This document shows, in pieces, positions 26,301-35,000 of a stretch of 64,000 bases of DNA. A program made the position numbers and the translations under genes. The stretch's first letter is position 1. Every line of letters starts with the position of its first letter. The stretch is from Butyricimonas sp. Marseille-P3923 (GTDB lineage: Bacteria > Bacteroidota > Bacteroidia > Bacteroidales > Marinifilaceae). The notes under the pieces are model-generated. The model made no database searches and had not been told where the DNA came from. It saw only the letters and a program-made list of their open reading frames with translations. The DNA lies in contig NZ_FXXL01000007.1 of NCBI RefSeq assembly GCF_900184685.1, forward strand, positions 806,001 to 870,000, read 5' to 3'.

Positions 26301-26815
26301 ACATCGGGAGCCTCCTCCACGCATTTATCCAAACCGATATCCAATAATTGGAAATAATCACGATACAGATCGTGCGATTCCAACAGATGTATTTCATCGG
26401 ACAAGCCCGCCTGCCCGTTGATAATCATTTGCACCCGGTAAACACCCTCTTTAAGAGTAAAACCGGTGAAGTCTTCAGTAGAGAAATCGGTCGAAAACCG
26501 GAAAACAGGTTCCACCTCCGGAATGGTAACCTTTCCCCCCTTTTGCGCCACGAGCACAGGTTGCTCCCCGTTCATATACACGAGAGCGGCAACAATCTCC
26601 GCATCCCATGCCTTTTCATCAAATTGTTTATTTATTATTTCCGTATCCACGTACAACCTCTCCACCTCGTTCAACCGGAAAACCGTGCGATAACGCTTGT
26701 TCCCGGCGAAATCAATGCTCCCGCTACAACTCGTGCGAATACTTTTGAATTTAAAATTTATATCTGTAGCAGCTTGATCTCTCGACACTTTTGTGCTTTT
26801 TGCTTTCCCTGCCAT
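23366..26815 (-). CDS. Large protein with three CbxX/SpoVK-type AAA+ modules
   Basis: 1149 aa. Residues 1-300 are a beta-rich region of unknown function with no signal peptide. Three AAA+ modules follow, at about 305-570, 585-850 and 865-1140. Walker A motifs are GNPGTGKHT (360-368), GNRGTGKTT (634-642) and GNSGMGKGT (916-924). The matching Walker B regions are ILYIED (419-424), ILFLED (693-698) and LFFFDE (975-980). Modules 1 and 2 have Glu-Asp where Asp-Glu is normal; only module 3 has the usual order. CbxX-type ATPases remodel protein complexes, for example Rubisco activases and EccA of type VII secretion. The target here is unknown. The stop overlaps the MATE start. Confidence 0.85.
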   Translation of the reverse strand: MAGKAKSTKVSRDQAATDINFKFKSIRTSCSGSIDFAGNKRYRTVFRLNEVERLYVDTEIINKQFDEKAWDAEIVAALVYMNGEQPVLVAQKGGKVTIPEVEPVFRFSTDFSTEDFTGFTLKEGVYRVQMIINGQAGLSDEIHLLESHDLYRDYFQLLDIGLDKCVEEAPDVQRPHSFRAFAGEGLTDVRFYLVAENFLSDEWTYEFMINIFDSSGMLKANRVAKGNYYIPNREGKRLLCFALDLGAGLENFWEEGEYWVEVSCFDQPVIQLEFAIGEQDVPYNFADEIAAVNGQVHEAAGMSSTPQDKEEALSRLYQLVGLRKVKEEITRVYELAEFVKMRQENGFSDKLPLMNMIFMGNPGTGKHTVAGIVGEILYHSGVLANGKIHQYKREDFSRPGMAVEEQLIREAIAKSTGGILYIEDADELYPTNDPNDPAMRIFTVLLGILEQEQPPLVVVMAGDGMPLQAISDGIPGMKKCFPYQFIFDDYSADELMEITRQMLEKRQFKFTPEAENKFFNMLKDCCAVKDSGFDNGRFIEERLNDAANRMAKRLMSNHKGTRSKEDMMLLKVEDIETLEQPDPNKSVDAFNEMIGSKELKNSLISYINYIYFIRERQKHGYADVIPPLHMLFTGNRGTGKTTVARMLGEIFESAGILQTSMVTVRSRGELIGDGSIPPQQIAMYVFEQARGGILFLEDAHTLFQDSAGASALSVIFGQLSPADNGDTIVILSGDPDEMDKALAGNPRVKTLFPYHFHFADYTPEELLEIAVQKITEKNYTLHPKAKEAFHALVTQVCKEHDKYFGNALFVDKMVDKAIHNLSARTMKIRKERELTRKEITTLMAADIPTATSELPNSYKDTFDEKSITAALKDLDHMIGQEKLKKQIHDFVDLARHYNQQGIKLNTRLSLQWCFTGNSGMGKGTVARIIARIYKAMGIIDKSEVTSFKVERLIGLTEEDAVQSIGVALLQSKGGLFFFDEDSSSLNEISGFRDRVRAILVNQLATQPGAYNVIYAKQDPPRQIINDEVEKVSDMINILVFEDYTEEELMEILKRDLATDNTRMTRTAQQHMAQFISYIVNNKKRSHASARLIKLVAEMMIRNRIQRLAKNGKINGTEHTYSIVKQDVEMFTPQMLDSMISERQTIGYKQ

Positions 26816-26870
26816 AATCGTTTATTTACATTTTTATTACTCTGTCATCCCCTCCGCTTCTCTTCGCTTC

Positions 26871-26907
26871 CAAAATTAGCTTTATTTTTGACAAAAGACT
26901 ATTTTTG
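26871..26907. promoter_or_regulatory. Overlapping divergent promoters (Dabb gene / AAA+ gene)
   Basis: Plus strand: TATTTTTG at 26900-26907 with a weak TTAG 20 bases upstream (26876-26879), 27 bases before the Dabb ATG. Minus strand: TAATTTTG (26871-26878 read in reverse), about 56 bases before the AAA+ ATG, with no clear -33. The two overlap, so the divergent genes may compete for polymerase. Confidence 0.5.
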
Positions 26908-26933
26908 CATCGTTTTATTTAAAATCAAAAAGT

Positions 26934-27236
26934 ATGCTAAAACATATCGTCATGTGGAAACTCAAGGAGTTTGCCGAAGGAAAAACAAAAGTGGAAAACG
27001 CAATCATCATGAAAGAAAGTCTGGAAAGACTCGTAGGCATCGTTCCGGAAATCAAATCGCTGCAAGTCGGTATCAACGAGAAAAATTCCGATATGGCATA
27101 CGATGCCGTTCTTATCTCGACCTTTGAAGATGCTGATGCACTCGCCCGCTACAAAGTCCACCCGGAACACGTGAAAGTAAGCGATTATTGTAAAAAGATC
27201 CGTGAAAGCCGGGTTTTCGTGGATTTTACCGATTAA
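26934..27236 (+). CDS. Dabb family (stress-responsive A/B barrel) protein
   Basis: 100 aa. MLKHIVMWKLKEFAEGKTK at the start, with the conserved His after the first strand, and VLISTFEDADALARYKVHPEHVKVSDYCKKIRESRVFVDF at the end are the signature of the dimeric alpha-beta barrel (Dabb) family. The family includes stress proteins and some cyclases; no reaction can be assigned here. It is a single-gene unit. Its TAA overlaps the TAA of the convergent HipT-like gene by three bases, leaving no room for a terminator between them. Confidence 0.9.
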   Translation: MLKHIVMWKLKEFAEGKTKVENAIIMKESLERLVGIVPEIKSLQVGINEKNSDMAYDAVLISTFEDADALARYKVHPEHVKVSDYCKKIRESRVFVDFTD

Positions 27237-28237
27237 ATTACACTCTGCCTCAAGAACCTGCTCAGACGTTCCTGATAGGAACGTCTATACATCCGCTTGA
27301 TTTTATCGTCCAAAAACGAATGGTCTATCAACTTATCAACCAGTGGATTGTTATCCGAGAACATCTTGATAATTGCATCCCGTTTTTTAGGTAATACACC
27401 TGTCCGGTTGGCAAATGTGATAAAATCTTCTTTGCACGGGTGACCGCTATTGTGGTAAACCTCAGAATGTTCACTTTCCGGCATCAGACCACCTTGCAGT
27501 GCAAAATCCTCGTCCCGCACGTGAATGGATGTATTCATCAAGTCATAAGCGGGAGATAATAGGTAGTCACCGTTAGCAGATTGTTGCAATGAAAAGTTTT
27601 TCAAATGAGCATCGCCATTGGCAAACAGATAGTTAAATATAAGGAGCGTAAATAACTTGCTCATTTCCACCTGCCACGCCGACACGTTGGCTTTCAATAG
27701 TGTAGCTACATCCTCGTAGCTTCCCGTGTATTTGTAATCCTTGCCATGAGTGAAAGTTGTTTTTTGTGCCAATGATGAAAAATCTTCCTGCTTGATTTTA
27801 TTACCATTAATATCAAAGTCAAAACGCTTGGTAATATATGCCGCATCCCCGTTTGCAAAAAAGAGTAGTCCGTTTTCGGCAACATTTATCTTGTAGACTT
27901 GCTTGGCTATTTGCATGGTCAAGTGTTCATTGGCAGGAATAAAGTTACGAAAACGCAAATACTTGTAGTTCGGCATAGGCTTAATTATATATCGCCCCTG
28001 CTGTCCGGTCGGGGTAAGTATAATTTTCCCATTCTCCACAATAGCCGAAAGTTTCTCTTGCACTCCCGATACGGATATTTGATTAATGCTTTCGGCAACA
28101 TCCAAGCAATCCGCATCATAATTGAAATCCAGCACGGGTGAAACCTTTTTCCCGTTAAATAGATTTTTCCGACAAGCAGGGCTATACGTGTCGAACCCCG
28201 GAATCAAATTGCCGGGACAAACTTCAATATTTATCAT
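27233..28237 (-). CDS. HipT-like Ser/Thr kinase toxin (HipA core and C-terminal domains)
   Basis: 334 aa, shorter than full HipA because the N-terminal subdomain is a separate gene. The flexible ATP-loop reads INQISVSGVQEKLSA, with Ser55 and Ser57 in an S-V-S-G arrangement like the SIS autophosphorylation motif of HipT from enteropathogenic E. coli; classical HipA has S-I-A-G. The catalytic loop is NYLFANGDAHLKNFSL, and the metal-binding Asp is in SPAYDLMNTS. The family phosphorylates a tRNA synthetase and halts translation (GltX for HipA, TrpS for HipT); the target here is unknown. Its start overlaps the HipS-like stop by 4 bases. Confidence 0.85.
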   Translation of the reverse strand: MINIEVCPGNLIPGFDTYSPACRKNLFNGKKVSPVLDFNYDADCLDVAESINQISVSGVQEKLSAIVENGKIILTPTGQQGRYIIKPMPNYKYLRFRNFIPANEHLTMQIAKQVYKINVAENGLLFFANGDAAYITKRFDFDINGNKIKQEDFSSLAQKTTFTHGKDYKYTGSYEDVATLLKANVSAWQVEMSKLFTLLIFNYLFANGDAHLKNFSLQQSANGDYLLSPAYDLMNTSIHVRDEDFALQGGLMPESEHSEVYHNSGHPCKEDFITFANRTGVLPKKRDAIIKMFSDNNPLVDKLIDHSFLDDKIKRMYRRSYQERLSRFLRQSVI

Positions 28238-28554
28238 ATCTTTTTTACCGTTATGGCCCCTATCGTGTCAGTGTGAGCCGTTGCTAATAATAACCCGAAA
28301 GCATCGTTCTCGTCAATTTTCAGAGTCTGACATTGGATGGCTTTATTTGTCCCCTCCGAAAGCATATTATAAAAGAACGGAAAAAGTTCTTTCGACAAAA
28401 ATTCACGTTGGCTTTTCGGAAATGACAGACTGATTGCTGTTTGCTCCTTGTCAAGCAAGAACGCATCATCATAACGAAAAATATATACTCCATGCTCTGT
28501 TTCTGTCAACGTTCCGGCCAACACACCATTAGCGTAAACTTCCGCTTGTCTCAT
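28234..28554 (-). CDS. HipS-like protein (separate HipA N-terminal subdomain)
   Basis: 106 aa. The sequence RQAEVYANGVLAGTLTETEHGVYIFRYDDAFLLDKEQTAISLSFPKSQREFLSKELFPFFYNMLSEG corresponds to the N-subdomain 1 ('couple_hipA') of HipA proteins: V-Y-x-N/D-G-x-x-x-G-x-L, the Y/F-x-Y-x-x-x-W/F-L block and L-P-x-F-F-x-x-L-L-P/S-E-G. In HipBST systems the free subdomain (HipS) is the antitoxin, while HipB mainly regulates transcription and boosts HipS. The overlapping starts and stops on both sides (ATGA) keep the three proteins in fixed ratio. No other domain is present. Confidence 0.85.
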   Translation of the reverse strand: MRQAEVYANGVLAGTLTETEHGVYIFRYDDAFLLDKEQTAISLSFPKSQREFLSKELFPFFYNMLSEGTNKAIQCQTLKIDENDAFGLLLATAHTDTIGAITVKKI

Positions 28555-28754
28555 TTAATTACCTCCTTCACTTTCAGTAATAATTCCAACCCCAGTGTAT
28601 CCGCGATTTTAGTCAGCGTACGAACAGAAGGATTGCCTTTGCCTGTCTCTATACTTTTGATTATCCGCAGGCTTACTCCGGAATAATCTGCCAAATCTTG
28701 CTGAGTCAATCCCAACAAAGCCCGACGTTCTTTTATAATTGAATAAAAAATCAT
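28551..28754 (-). CDS. hipB: HipB-like helix-turn-helix regulator
   Basis: 67 aa from the chosen start. IIKERRALLGLTQQDLADYSGVSLRIIKSIETGKGNPSVRTLTKIADTLGLEL is a Cro/C1-type helix-turn-helix of the Xre family. The frame is open up to 28823, but the promoter elements at 28781-28811 place transcription start near 28774, inside that extension. The ATG at 28754 (MIFYSIIKE) is therefore the start. It should repress its own operon by binding near the promoter, and it is the first gene of the tripartite unit. The stop overlaps the HipS-like start. Confidence 0.85.
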   Translation of the reverse strand: MIFYSIIKERRALLGLTQQDLADYSGVSLRIIKSIETGKGNPSVRTLTKIADTLGLELLLKVKEVIK

Positions 28755-28780
28755 AGGTGCATTATTTTGCCTTTTACCAA

Positions 28781-28811
28781 CAAAAATAATATTTTTATTT
28801 GACAAAACAAA
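28781..28811 (-). promoter_or_regulatory. Promoter of the hipB-hipS-hipT operon
   Basis: Read on the minus strand: TTTG (28808-28811), 19 bases, then TATTTTTG (28781-28788). This fits the Bacteroidetes -33/-7 pattern exactly. The AT-rich spacer contains near-palindromic A/T runs that could hold the HipB operator. It sets the hipB start at 28754. Confidence 0.65.
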
Positions 28812-28867
28812 CGAATAGTGCATTATATTTCACCTGAACACGCTCCTGCACCCCGAAACAGAATAAA

Positions 28868-28906
28868 AAAAAAGAGAGATTCAAACTAATTTCGAATCTC
28901 TCTTTT
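28868..28906 (-). terminator. Terminator of the tRNA-Gly pair
   Basis: AAAGAGAGATTC (28871-28882) pairs with GAATCTCTCTTT (28894-28905). On the minus strand the hairpin is followed by nine or more T. It lies directly after tRNA-Gly(CCC) and ends the two-tRNA transcript. Confidence 0.8.
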
Positions 28907-28912
28907 CGGGGG

Positions 28913-28985
28913 AGCGAAAAACGGGGCTCGAACCCGCGACCCCGACCTTGGGAAGGTCGTGCTCTACCAACTGAGCTACTTTCGC
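28913..28985 (-). tRNA. tRNA-Gly (anticodon CCC)
   Basis: The reverse strand reads GCGAAAG, D-arm TAGCTCAGTTGGTAGAGC, anticodon arm CGACC-TTCCCAA-GGTCG, T-arm with GGTTCGAG, and the acceptor 3' strand ending in TTTTCGC plus discriminator T. The 7-base loop TTCCCAA gives anticodon CCC. CCA is not encoded. It is the second gene of a pair. Confidence 0.93.
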
Positions 28986-28994
28986 ATGAAAGTG

Positions 28995-29067
28995 AGCGAA
29001 AAACGGGACTCGAACCCGCGACCCTAACCTTGGCAAGGTTATGCTCTACCAACTGAGCTATTTTCGC
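28995..29067 (-). tRNA. tRNA-Gly (anticodon GCC)
   Basis: Same acceptor, D-arm and T-arm as the neighbour nine bases away. The anticodon arm is TAACC-TTGCCAA-GGTTA, anticodon GCC. The two genes differ mainly in the anticodon stem and loop, so they are a tandem duplication with specificity change. CCA is not encoded. Confidence 0.93.
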
Positions 29068-29141
29068 ATTCAAACTAACTTCAGAACTCTCGTGAGGTGT
29101 TCCTCGATTGCGATACAAAAGTAATACCTTTTTTCTAAAAG

Positions 29142-29180
29142 CAAAAAAAAATGACCGATTTTTTTTAGAGAAATCGGTCA
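29142..29180 (-). terminator. Terminator of the small heat-shock gene
   Basis: TGACCGATTT (29152-29161) pairs with AAATCGGTCA (29171-29180). On the minus strand a run of nine T follows (29142-29150). It lies 20 bases after the stop at 29201. Confidence 0.75.
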
Positions 29181-29200
29181 AAACTCCACGTACTAATTAT

Positions 29201-29632
29201 CTACTTAACCTGAATCGTTCTGCTTATTTTACTCTTCTCCTCGTTCTTCGGCATTGTAATTTCCAGAATACCATCCTTGTACGAAGCTTCAGCCTTCCCC
29301 ACGTTATACTTGTCTTCGGGCAGCTCTACCGTACGATGAAAAGAAACGGAAGAAAATTCTTTTCTCAGAAATTTTTGATCTTTATCCTTCTCCTCTTTCT
29401 CCTCCCTCTTCTCGCACGAAATCGTCAAATAACCGTCCTTGTACTCCAACTTAATGTCATCCTTGTTCATTCCCGGAACTTGAAGATCCAATGTCAAAGT
29501 TTTCTCGTTCTCCTTCACGTTAAGAGCCGGTAACCTCCTCTGCTCTGTCGTCTCCCCGTAAGGCCATATAAAATCATCCAGTAAAGATGAATAGAAAGGC
29601 CTTAAATCATTGTTTCTTTTTACGATACTCAT
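29201..29632 (-). CDS. Small heat-shock protein (Hsp20/alpha-crystallin family)
   Basis: 143 aa. The alpha-crystallin domain spans about 33-143: RLPALNVKENEKTLTLDLQVPGMNKDDIKLEYKDGYLTISCEKREEKEEKDKDQKFLRKEF, SVSFHRTVELPEDKYNVGKAEASYKDGILEITMPK. The A-x-Y-x-D-G-I-L signature is intact. The final residues ISRTIQVK stand where the I-x-I/V oligomerisation tail sits. It is a cytoplasmic ATP-independent holdase. It is a single-gene unit with its own terminator. I do not see a convincing HrcA (CIRCE) site upstream. Confidence 0.95.
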   Translation of the reverse strand: MSIVKRNNDLRPFYSSLLDDFIWPYGETTEQRRLPALNVKENEKTLTLDLQVPGMNKDDIKLEYKDGYLTISCEKREEKEEKDKDQKFLRKEFSSVSFHRTVELPEDKYNVGKAEASYKDGILEITMPKNEEKSKISRTIQVK

Positions 29633-29843
29633 AAATAATTCTCCTGTTATTTAGTTTAGAAATTATATGCCATTATACGTCTTCCCCGAGCATCCGGTTT
29701 CAAAAAGAATACGTAATAATCCGTCCGGTGACTTGTTTTCTGCCGTATATTTCGTAATTTCGACTCGTCAAAAAAGTTATGAACCGTAAAATTGAATATT
29801 GATATCATTTTCAATCTTCAGTTTTCAATTTTTCAATTAAATT

Positions 29844-30356
29844 ATGGCAATTATTAGAGAACTAAACGGACACACCCCGAAATTCGGGAAAAATTGTTTC
29901 TTGGCAGAAAATGCCGCCATTATCGGTGAAGTAGAAATGGGCGACGATTGCAGTGTATGGTACGGTGCTGTTTTAAGAGGCGATGTACACTATATAAAAA
30001 TAGGAAATAACGTCAATATTCAGGATAACGCGACAATACACGCTACTTACCAGAAATCCCCGACCAATATAGGGAATAACGTATCTATCGCCCATAACGC
30101 GGTTGTACACGGGTGCACGATCCACGATAACGTACTTATCGGAATGGGCGCCATCGTGCTGGACAACGCTATTATCGAAAGCAACTCAATCGTGGCAGCC
30201 GGAAGCGTGGTTACCAAAGGAACTGTAGTTGAATCCGGATGGGTATACGCGGGTGCTCCTGCCAAAAAACTCAAACAAATGGGACCGGAATTATTACATA
30301 ATGAAGTGGAGCGCATTGTCAACTCCTACGCTATGTATGCCAGCTGGTACAAATAA
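29844..30356 (+). CDS. Gamma-carbonic anhydrase family protein
   Basis: 170 aa left-handed beta-helix protein of the YrdA/CaiE/gamma-CA group. It begins REL-NGHTPKFGKNCFLAENAAIIGEVEMGDDCSVWYGAVLRGDVHYIKIGNNVNIQDNATIHATY. The zinc ligands are the His of ATIHATY and the H-x4-H of VSIAHNAVVHGCTIHD. The closing VYAGAPAKKLKQMGPE is typical. Members of this branch are often poor carbonic anhydrases and may be acyltransferases or metal-binding proteins, so the reaction is uncertain. It is the first gene of a run of three same-strand genes with short AT-rich gaps. Confidence 0.9.
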   Translation: MAIIRELNGHTPKFGKNCFLAENAAIIGEVEMGDDCSVWYGAVLRGDVHYIKIGNNVNIQDNATIHATYQKSPTNIGNNVSIAHNAVVHGCTIHDNVLIGMGAIVLDNAIIESNSIVAAGSVVTKGTVVESGWVYAGAPAKKLKQMGPELLHNEVERIVNSYAMYASWYK

Positions 30357-30424
30357 TAATTGAAAATGGAGAATTGAAAATGAAAGATTCTCCATTCTAA
30401 ATTTTAAATTCTAAATTTCAAAAA

Positions 30425-31084
<660 letters not shown>

Positions 31085-31145
31085 TTGCAGATTTTAGATT
31101 ACAAAATGCATCATAAATCGTAAATCATAAATCTAAAATTACAAC

Positions 31146-32021
31146 GTGGAAGCAATCATAAAACTTGAAAACGCGGTCATCCGCCAACAACAAAATACCA
31201 TATTGAAAGAAGTCTCGTTAGAGATTGCCGAAGGGGAATTCGTGTATCTGGTAGGTAGAGTAGGTAGTGGAAAAACGTCCTTACTAAAAACTCTGTATGC
31301 CGAACTCCCCTTGAAATACGGTAATGGTGAAATAGCGGGCTACAAATTGAATAAATTAAAAAAGTCACAGGTTGCTTATTTGCGCCGCAAATGCGGTATC
31401 GTATTTCAGGACTTCAAGTTACTGACCGACAGGAATGTTTACGCCAATTTGGAGTTTGTTCTAAAAGCCACGGGATGGAAAGATAGGAAAGCGATTCGCG
31501 AAAGAATTAATGAAGTGTTGGAAAAAGTCGGTTTGCCCGACAAACGGGATAAATTCCCTCACCAATTGTCCGGCGGGGAACAACAACGCGTAGTTCTTGC
31601 CCGGGCATTACTTAACGCCCCCCCCATCATTCTAGCCGACGAGCCGACAGGTAATATTGATCCGGAAACAGCCTATCAATTGGTAGAACTCTTGAAAGAC
31701 ATCTGTGATAGCGGAAAAACGGTAATCATCGCCACGCATCAATACGATTTAATCCATCACTTCCCCGGACGAGTCTTCCGGTGTGAAAACGGAACATTGC
31801 ACGAAGATTTTTCTTTTGCCCTTCCCCCTGTCATAATACCGGAAACAGAAGCAGAAACAGAAATCCTTACCGAAATCGAAGAAACGGAAACAGAAATGGA
31901 GATAAAAGTAGAAGTAAGTATTGATGCCGAGGTTATAAACGAACCGGAAAAGACCCCCGAAAAGGACAAGAAAAAAGATGATGATAACGATTCGGATATC
32001 GTTGGGTTTGAATTAATTTAA
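31146..32021 (+). CDS. FtsE-like ABC ATPase with an acidic tail
   Basis: 291 aa, GTG start. Walker A is [10 protein letters not shown], the Q-loop is [10 protein letters not shown], the signature is [18 protein letters not shown] and Walker B is [12 protein letters not shown]. The H-loop is in IATHQYDL. Among ABC ATPases the [24 protein letters not shown] segment is closest to FtsE, which with FtsX links the divisome to peptidoglycan hydrolases. The core ends at about residue 225. The remaining 65 residues are a low-complexity Glu/Thr tail ([21 protein letters not shown]) and a K/D-rich end that usual FtsE lacks. No FtsX is nearby. Confidence 0.85.
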   Translation: MEAIIKLENAVIRQQQNTILKEVSLEIAEGEFVYLVGRVGSGKTSLLKTLYAELPLKYGNGEIAGYKLNKLKKSQVAYLRRKCGIVFQDFKLLTDRNVYANLEFVLKATGWKDRKAIRERINEVLEKVGLPDKRDKFPHQLSGGEQQRVVLARALLNAPPIILADEPTGNIDPETAYQLVELLKDICDSGKTVIIATHQYDLIHHFPGRVFRCENGTLHEDFSFALPPVIIPETEAETEILTEIEETETEMEIKVEVSIDAEVINEPEKTPEKDKKKDDDNDSDIVGFELI

Positions 32022-32031
32022 TCTGTTAAAT

Positions 32032-35000
32032 ATGAATTTTATTAAACTTATTCTGATTTGGACAAGTTTGCTGTTATTTTCAAACTTGTCCGCGCAGGAA
32101 CATCCTCTATGGATGCGTTACCCGTCCATAGCGCCCGACGGAAAGACAATCGCTTTCTGCTACAAAGGAGATATTTTCCTTGTAGACGCTGCCGGAGGTA
32201 AAGCAACACAGTTGACAACCCATCCCGGCTATGATTACCATCCGATATGGTCGCCGGATAGCAAAACTATCGCGTTCACATCCGGACGTGACGGGGGGAT
32301 GGATCTTTACACGGTACCGGTAAATGGCGGAACCCCTACCCGTCTGACGACGTTTTCCGGCAGTGCTACCCCGGAATGCTTTACGAATGACGGGAAAAAT
32401 ATTCTTTTCCGCGGCTCCCTTTTACCGGATCAAAAATACGGGCAATTCCCATCGGGAGGACAAGTATATTCAGTACCCGTGACCGGAGGTCGTCCGAAAC
32501 AGGTATTGACTTTTGAAGCCTACGATATCTGTTTCTCGAAAGATGGTAATAAAATGTACTACCATGACTTGAAAGGATACGAGGACGAATGGAGAAAGCA
32601 CCATACTTCTTCCGTGTGCCGCGACATTTGGGAGTATGATTTGAAAAACGGAGAATTTAAAAACCTGACAAACAAACAGGTAGAAGACCGTAATCCCGTG
32701 TTGGCGACAAACGATAACACGCTGTATTTCCTAAGTGAACGTTACGGTAGTTTCAACGTGTGCAAAATGTCTTTAGACAACCCGCGAACGATTGAACAAG
32801 TAACGAAATTCACCAAACACCCGGTTCGTTTCCTTACCCGCTCGAATGAAGATGTATTGTGTTTCTTCTTTGACGGGGAAATCTATACCATGGCTCCCGG
32901 CAAACAACCCAAAAAAGTGAACATCAATATAGTGATGGACGACCCCGTCCCGGCTGTCAGTAAAATGAGTTGGTCCAACGGAGCGAGAGAAGTTGCCGTA
33001 TCCCCGAACGGGAAAGAATTTGCCGTTGTCATCCGCGGTGATATTTTTGTTGCCAACGCTGAATTCGGTACCACCAAACGCGTCACGAACACTGCCGCCC
33101 AAGAGCGCAACGTGAACTTCTCGCCGGACGGACGTTCCCTCGTGTACGCGTCCGAACGTGACGGACAATGGAATCTCTACATTTCCCGTATCAAAAACGC
33201 TGATGACCAATCTTTTGTTTACGCTCGTGAAATTGAAGAAGAACAACTCACGAAAGGCGGACAGGCTTGTTTTCAGCCTCAATTCTCCCCGGACGGGAAA
33301 GAAGTTGCCTATCTCGAAAACAGAACCGAAATCAAGGTACTTGATTTAAAAAGTAAAAAATCGAGAACCGTTTTACCGGCTAAATACAATTATTCTTACG
33401 CCGACGGGGATCAATCCTTTGAATGGTCACCGGACGGACGTTGGATTCTGGCACAATTCTTCGAGGAAGGCGGTTGGCAACACCCGGACATCGCCCTCGT
33501 GAAAGCGGATGGCAAAGGAGAAATACACAATCTGACGAATAGTGGTTACACCGATGCCAATCCCCGTTGGGTGATGGGTGGCAAAGCTATTATCTGGTAC
33601 ACGGACCGCCAAGGTTTACGCAGCCACGGCAGCTGGGGAGCACAAGGTGATATCTACGGACTTTTCTTGGATACCGATGCTTATGACCATTTCATCATGA
33701 GCAAGGAAGAACGGGCATTGGCTCAAGAACTGAAAGCCCAACAAGCTAAAAAAGAAAAGACCGATACCTTGAAGAAAAACGATAAACAAGGCAAAGACAC
33801 GAAGAAAAGCAAAGAATCCCCCGCCCTTCTTGAACTGAATTTCAACTTGCAAAACTTGGAAGACCGGATGATTCGTATGACAATTCACTCCTCCAACTTA
33901 GGGGATGCCATATTATCCAATGACGGAAACAAGCTGTATTATCTGGCTGCATTTGAAGGTGGTCACGATTTATGGGTGCACGATTTCGAGAATAACACGA
34001 CCCGCATCTTATCAAAAACGGGACGCCGCGGAGCGTTAGAACTGTCGAAAGACGGGCGTACCCTTTATTTATTATCCGGCGGACAGATTTTCACGGTAAA
34101 TCAAAGCAACGGGCAACTGAAACAATTGAATTACAAGGCTGATTTCGAGTGGAAACCGACAGAAGAACGTGCAAGTCTGTATAATCACGTGTGGCAGCAA
34201 GTGACAGATAAATTCTATGATAAAGACTTCAAAGGAGTTGATTGGCCATTTTATAAAAAAGCCTACGAACGTTTTCTGCCGCATATCAACAATGATTATG
34301 ATTTTGCCGAACTTTTGGGTGAGATGCTGGGAGAATTGAACGCCTCGCACACGGGTGCCCGGTATTACGCCCGCTCAAATCGTGCGGCTACGGCTAACTT
34401 CGGTGTATTCTTCGACCAGCAGTTCAACGGTGACGGTTTAAAAATCAGCGAAATTATTGAACGGGGACCGCTGGATTTATCCGGGGACAAGATTACGGCT
34501 GGCATGATCATCCGGAAGATTGACAATCAGGATATCAAGAAGGGTGAAGATTACTTCGCTTTACTGGAAGGCAAAGCAGGAAAACGCACGATGCTAACTA
34601 TCTACGACCCGATAAAGAAAAAAGAGTGGGAAGAATACGTGAAACCTATTTCCGCCGGCATGTTGAATCAATTATTATATCAACGGTGGGTGAAACAACG
34701 CCAACACATGGTAGACAGCCTGTCAAACGGGCAAATCGGTTACATTCACGTTGCCTCTATGGATAGTCGCAGTTTCCGGAAAACATATTCTGAATTATTA
34801 GGTCGCTACCGGAACCGGAAAGCGGTTATCATCGACACCCGGTATAACGGGGGCGGCTGGTTGCACGAGGATTTGCTGCATCTGTTAAGTGGTAAACAAT
34901 ATGCGGAATTTGTTCCCCGCGGACAATTTATCGGTATCGATCCGTTCGCGCAATGGACAAAACCTTCAGCCGTGCTGATTAGCGAAAGCAATTACAGTAA

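Noticed and set aside
26348-27127. 259-codon plus-strand frame across the AAA+ start and the Dabb gene
   Set aside because: It overlaps two supported genes in other frames and shows no domain; the Dabb reading frame explains the plus strand here.
28755-28823. Longer N-terminus for the HipB-like protein
   Set aside because: The promoter elements fall inside this extension, so it cannot be in the message.
28795-29181. 128-codon minus-strand frame over the tRNA-Gly pair
   Set aside because: It runs through two good tRNA genes and their terminator, so it is not a protein gene.
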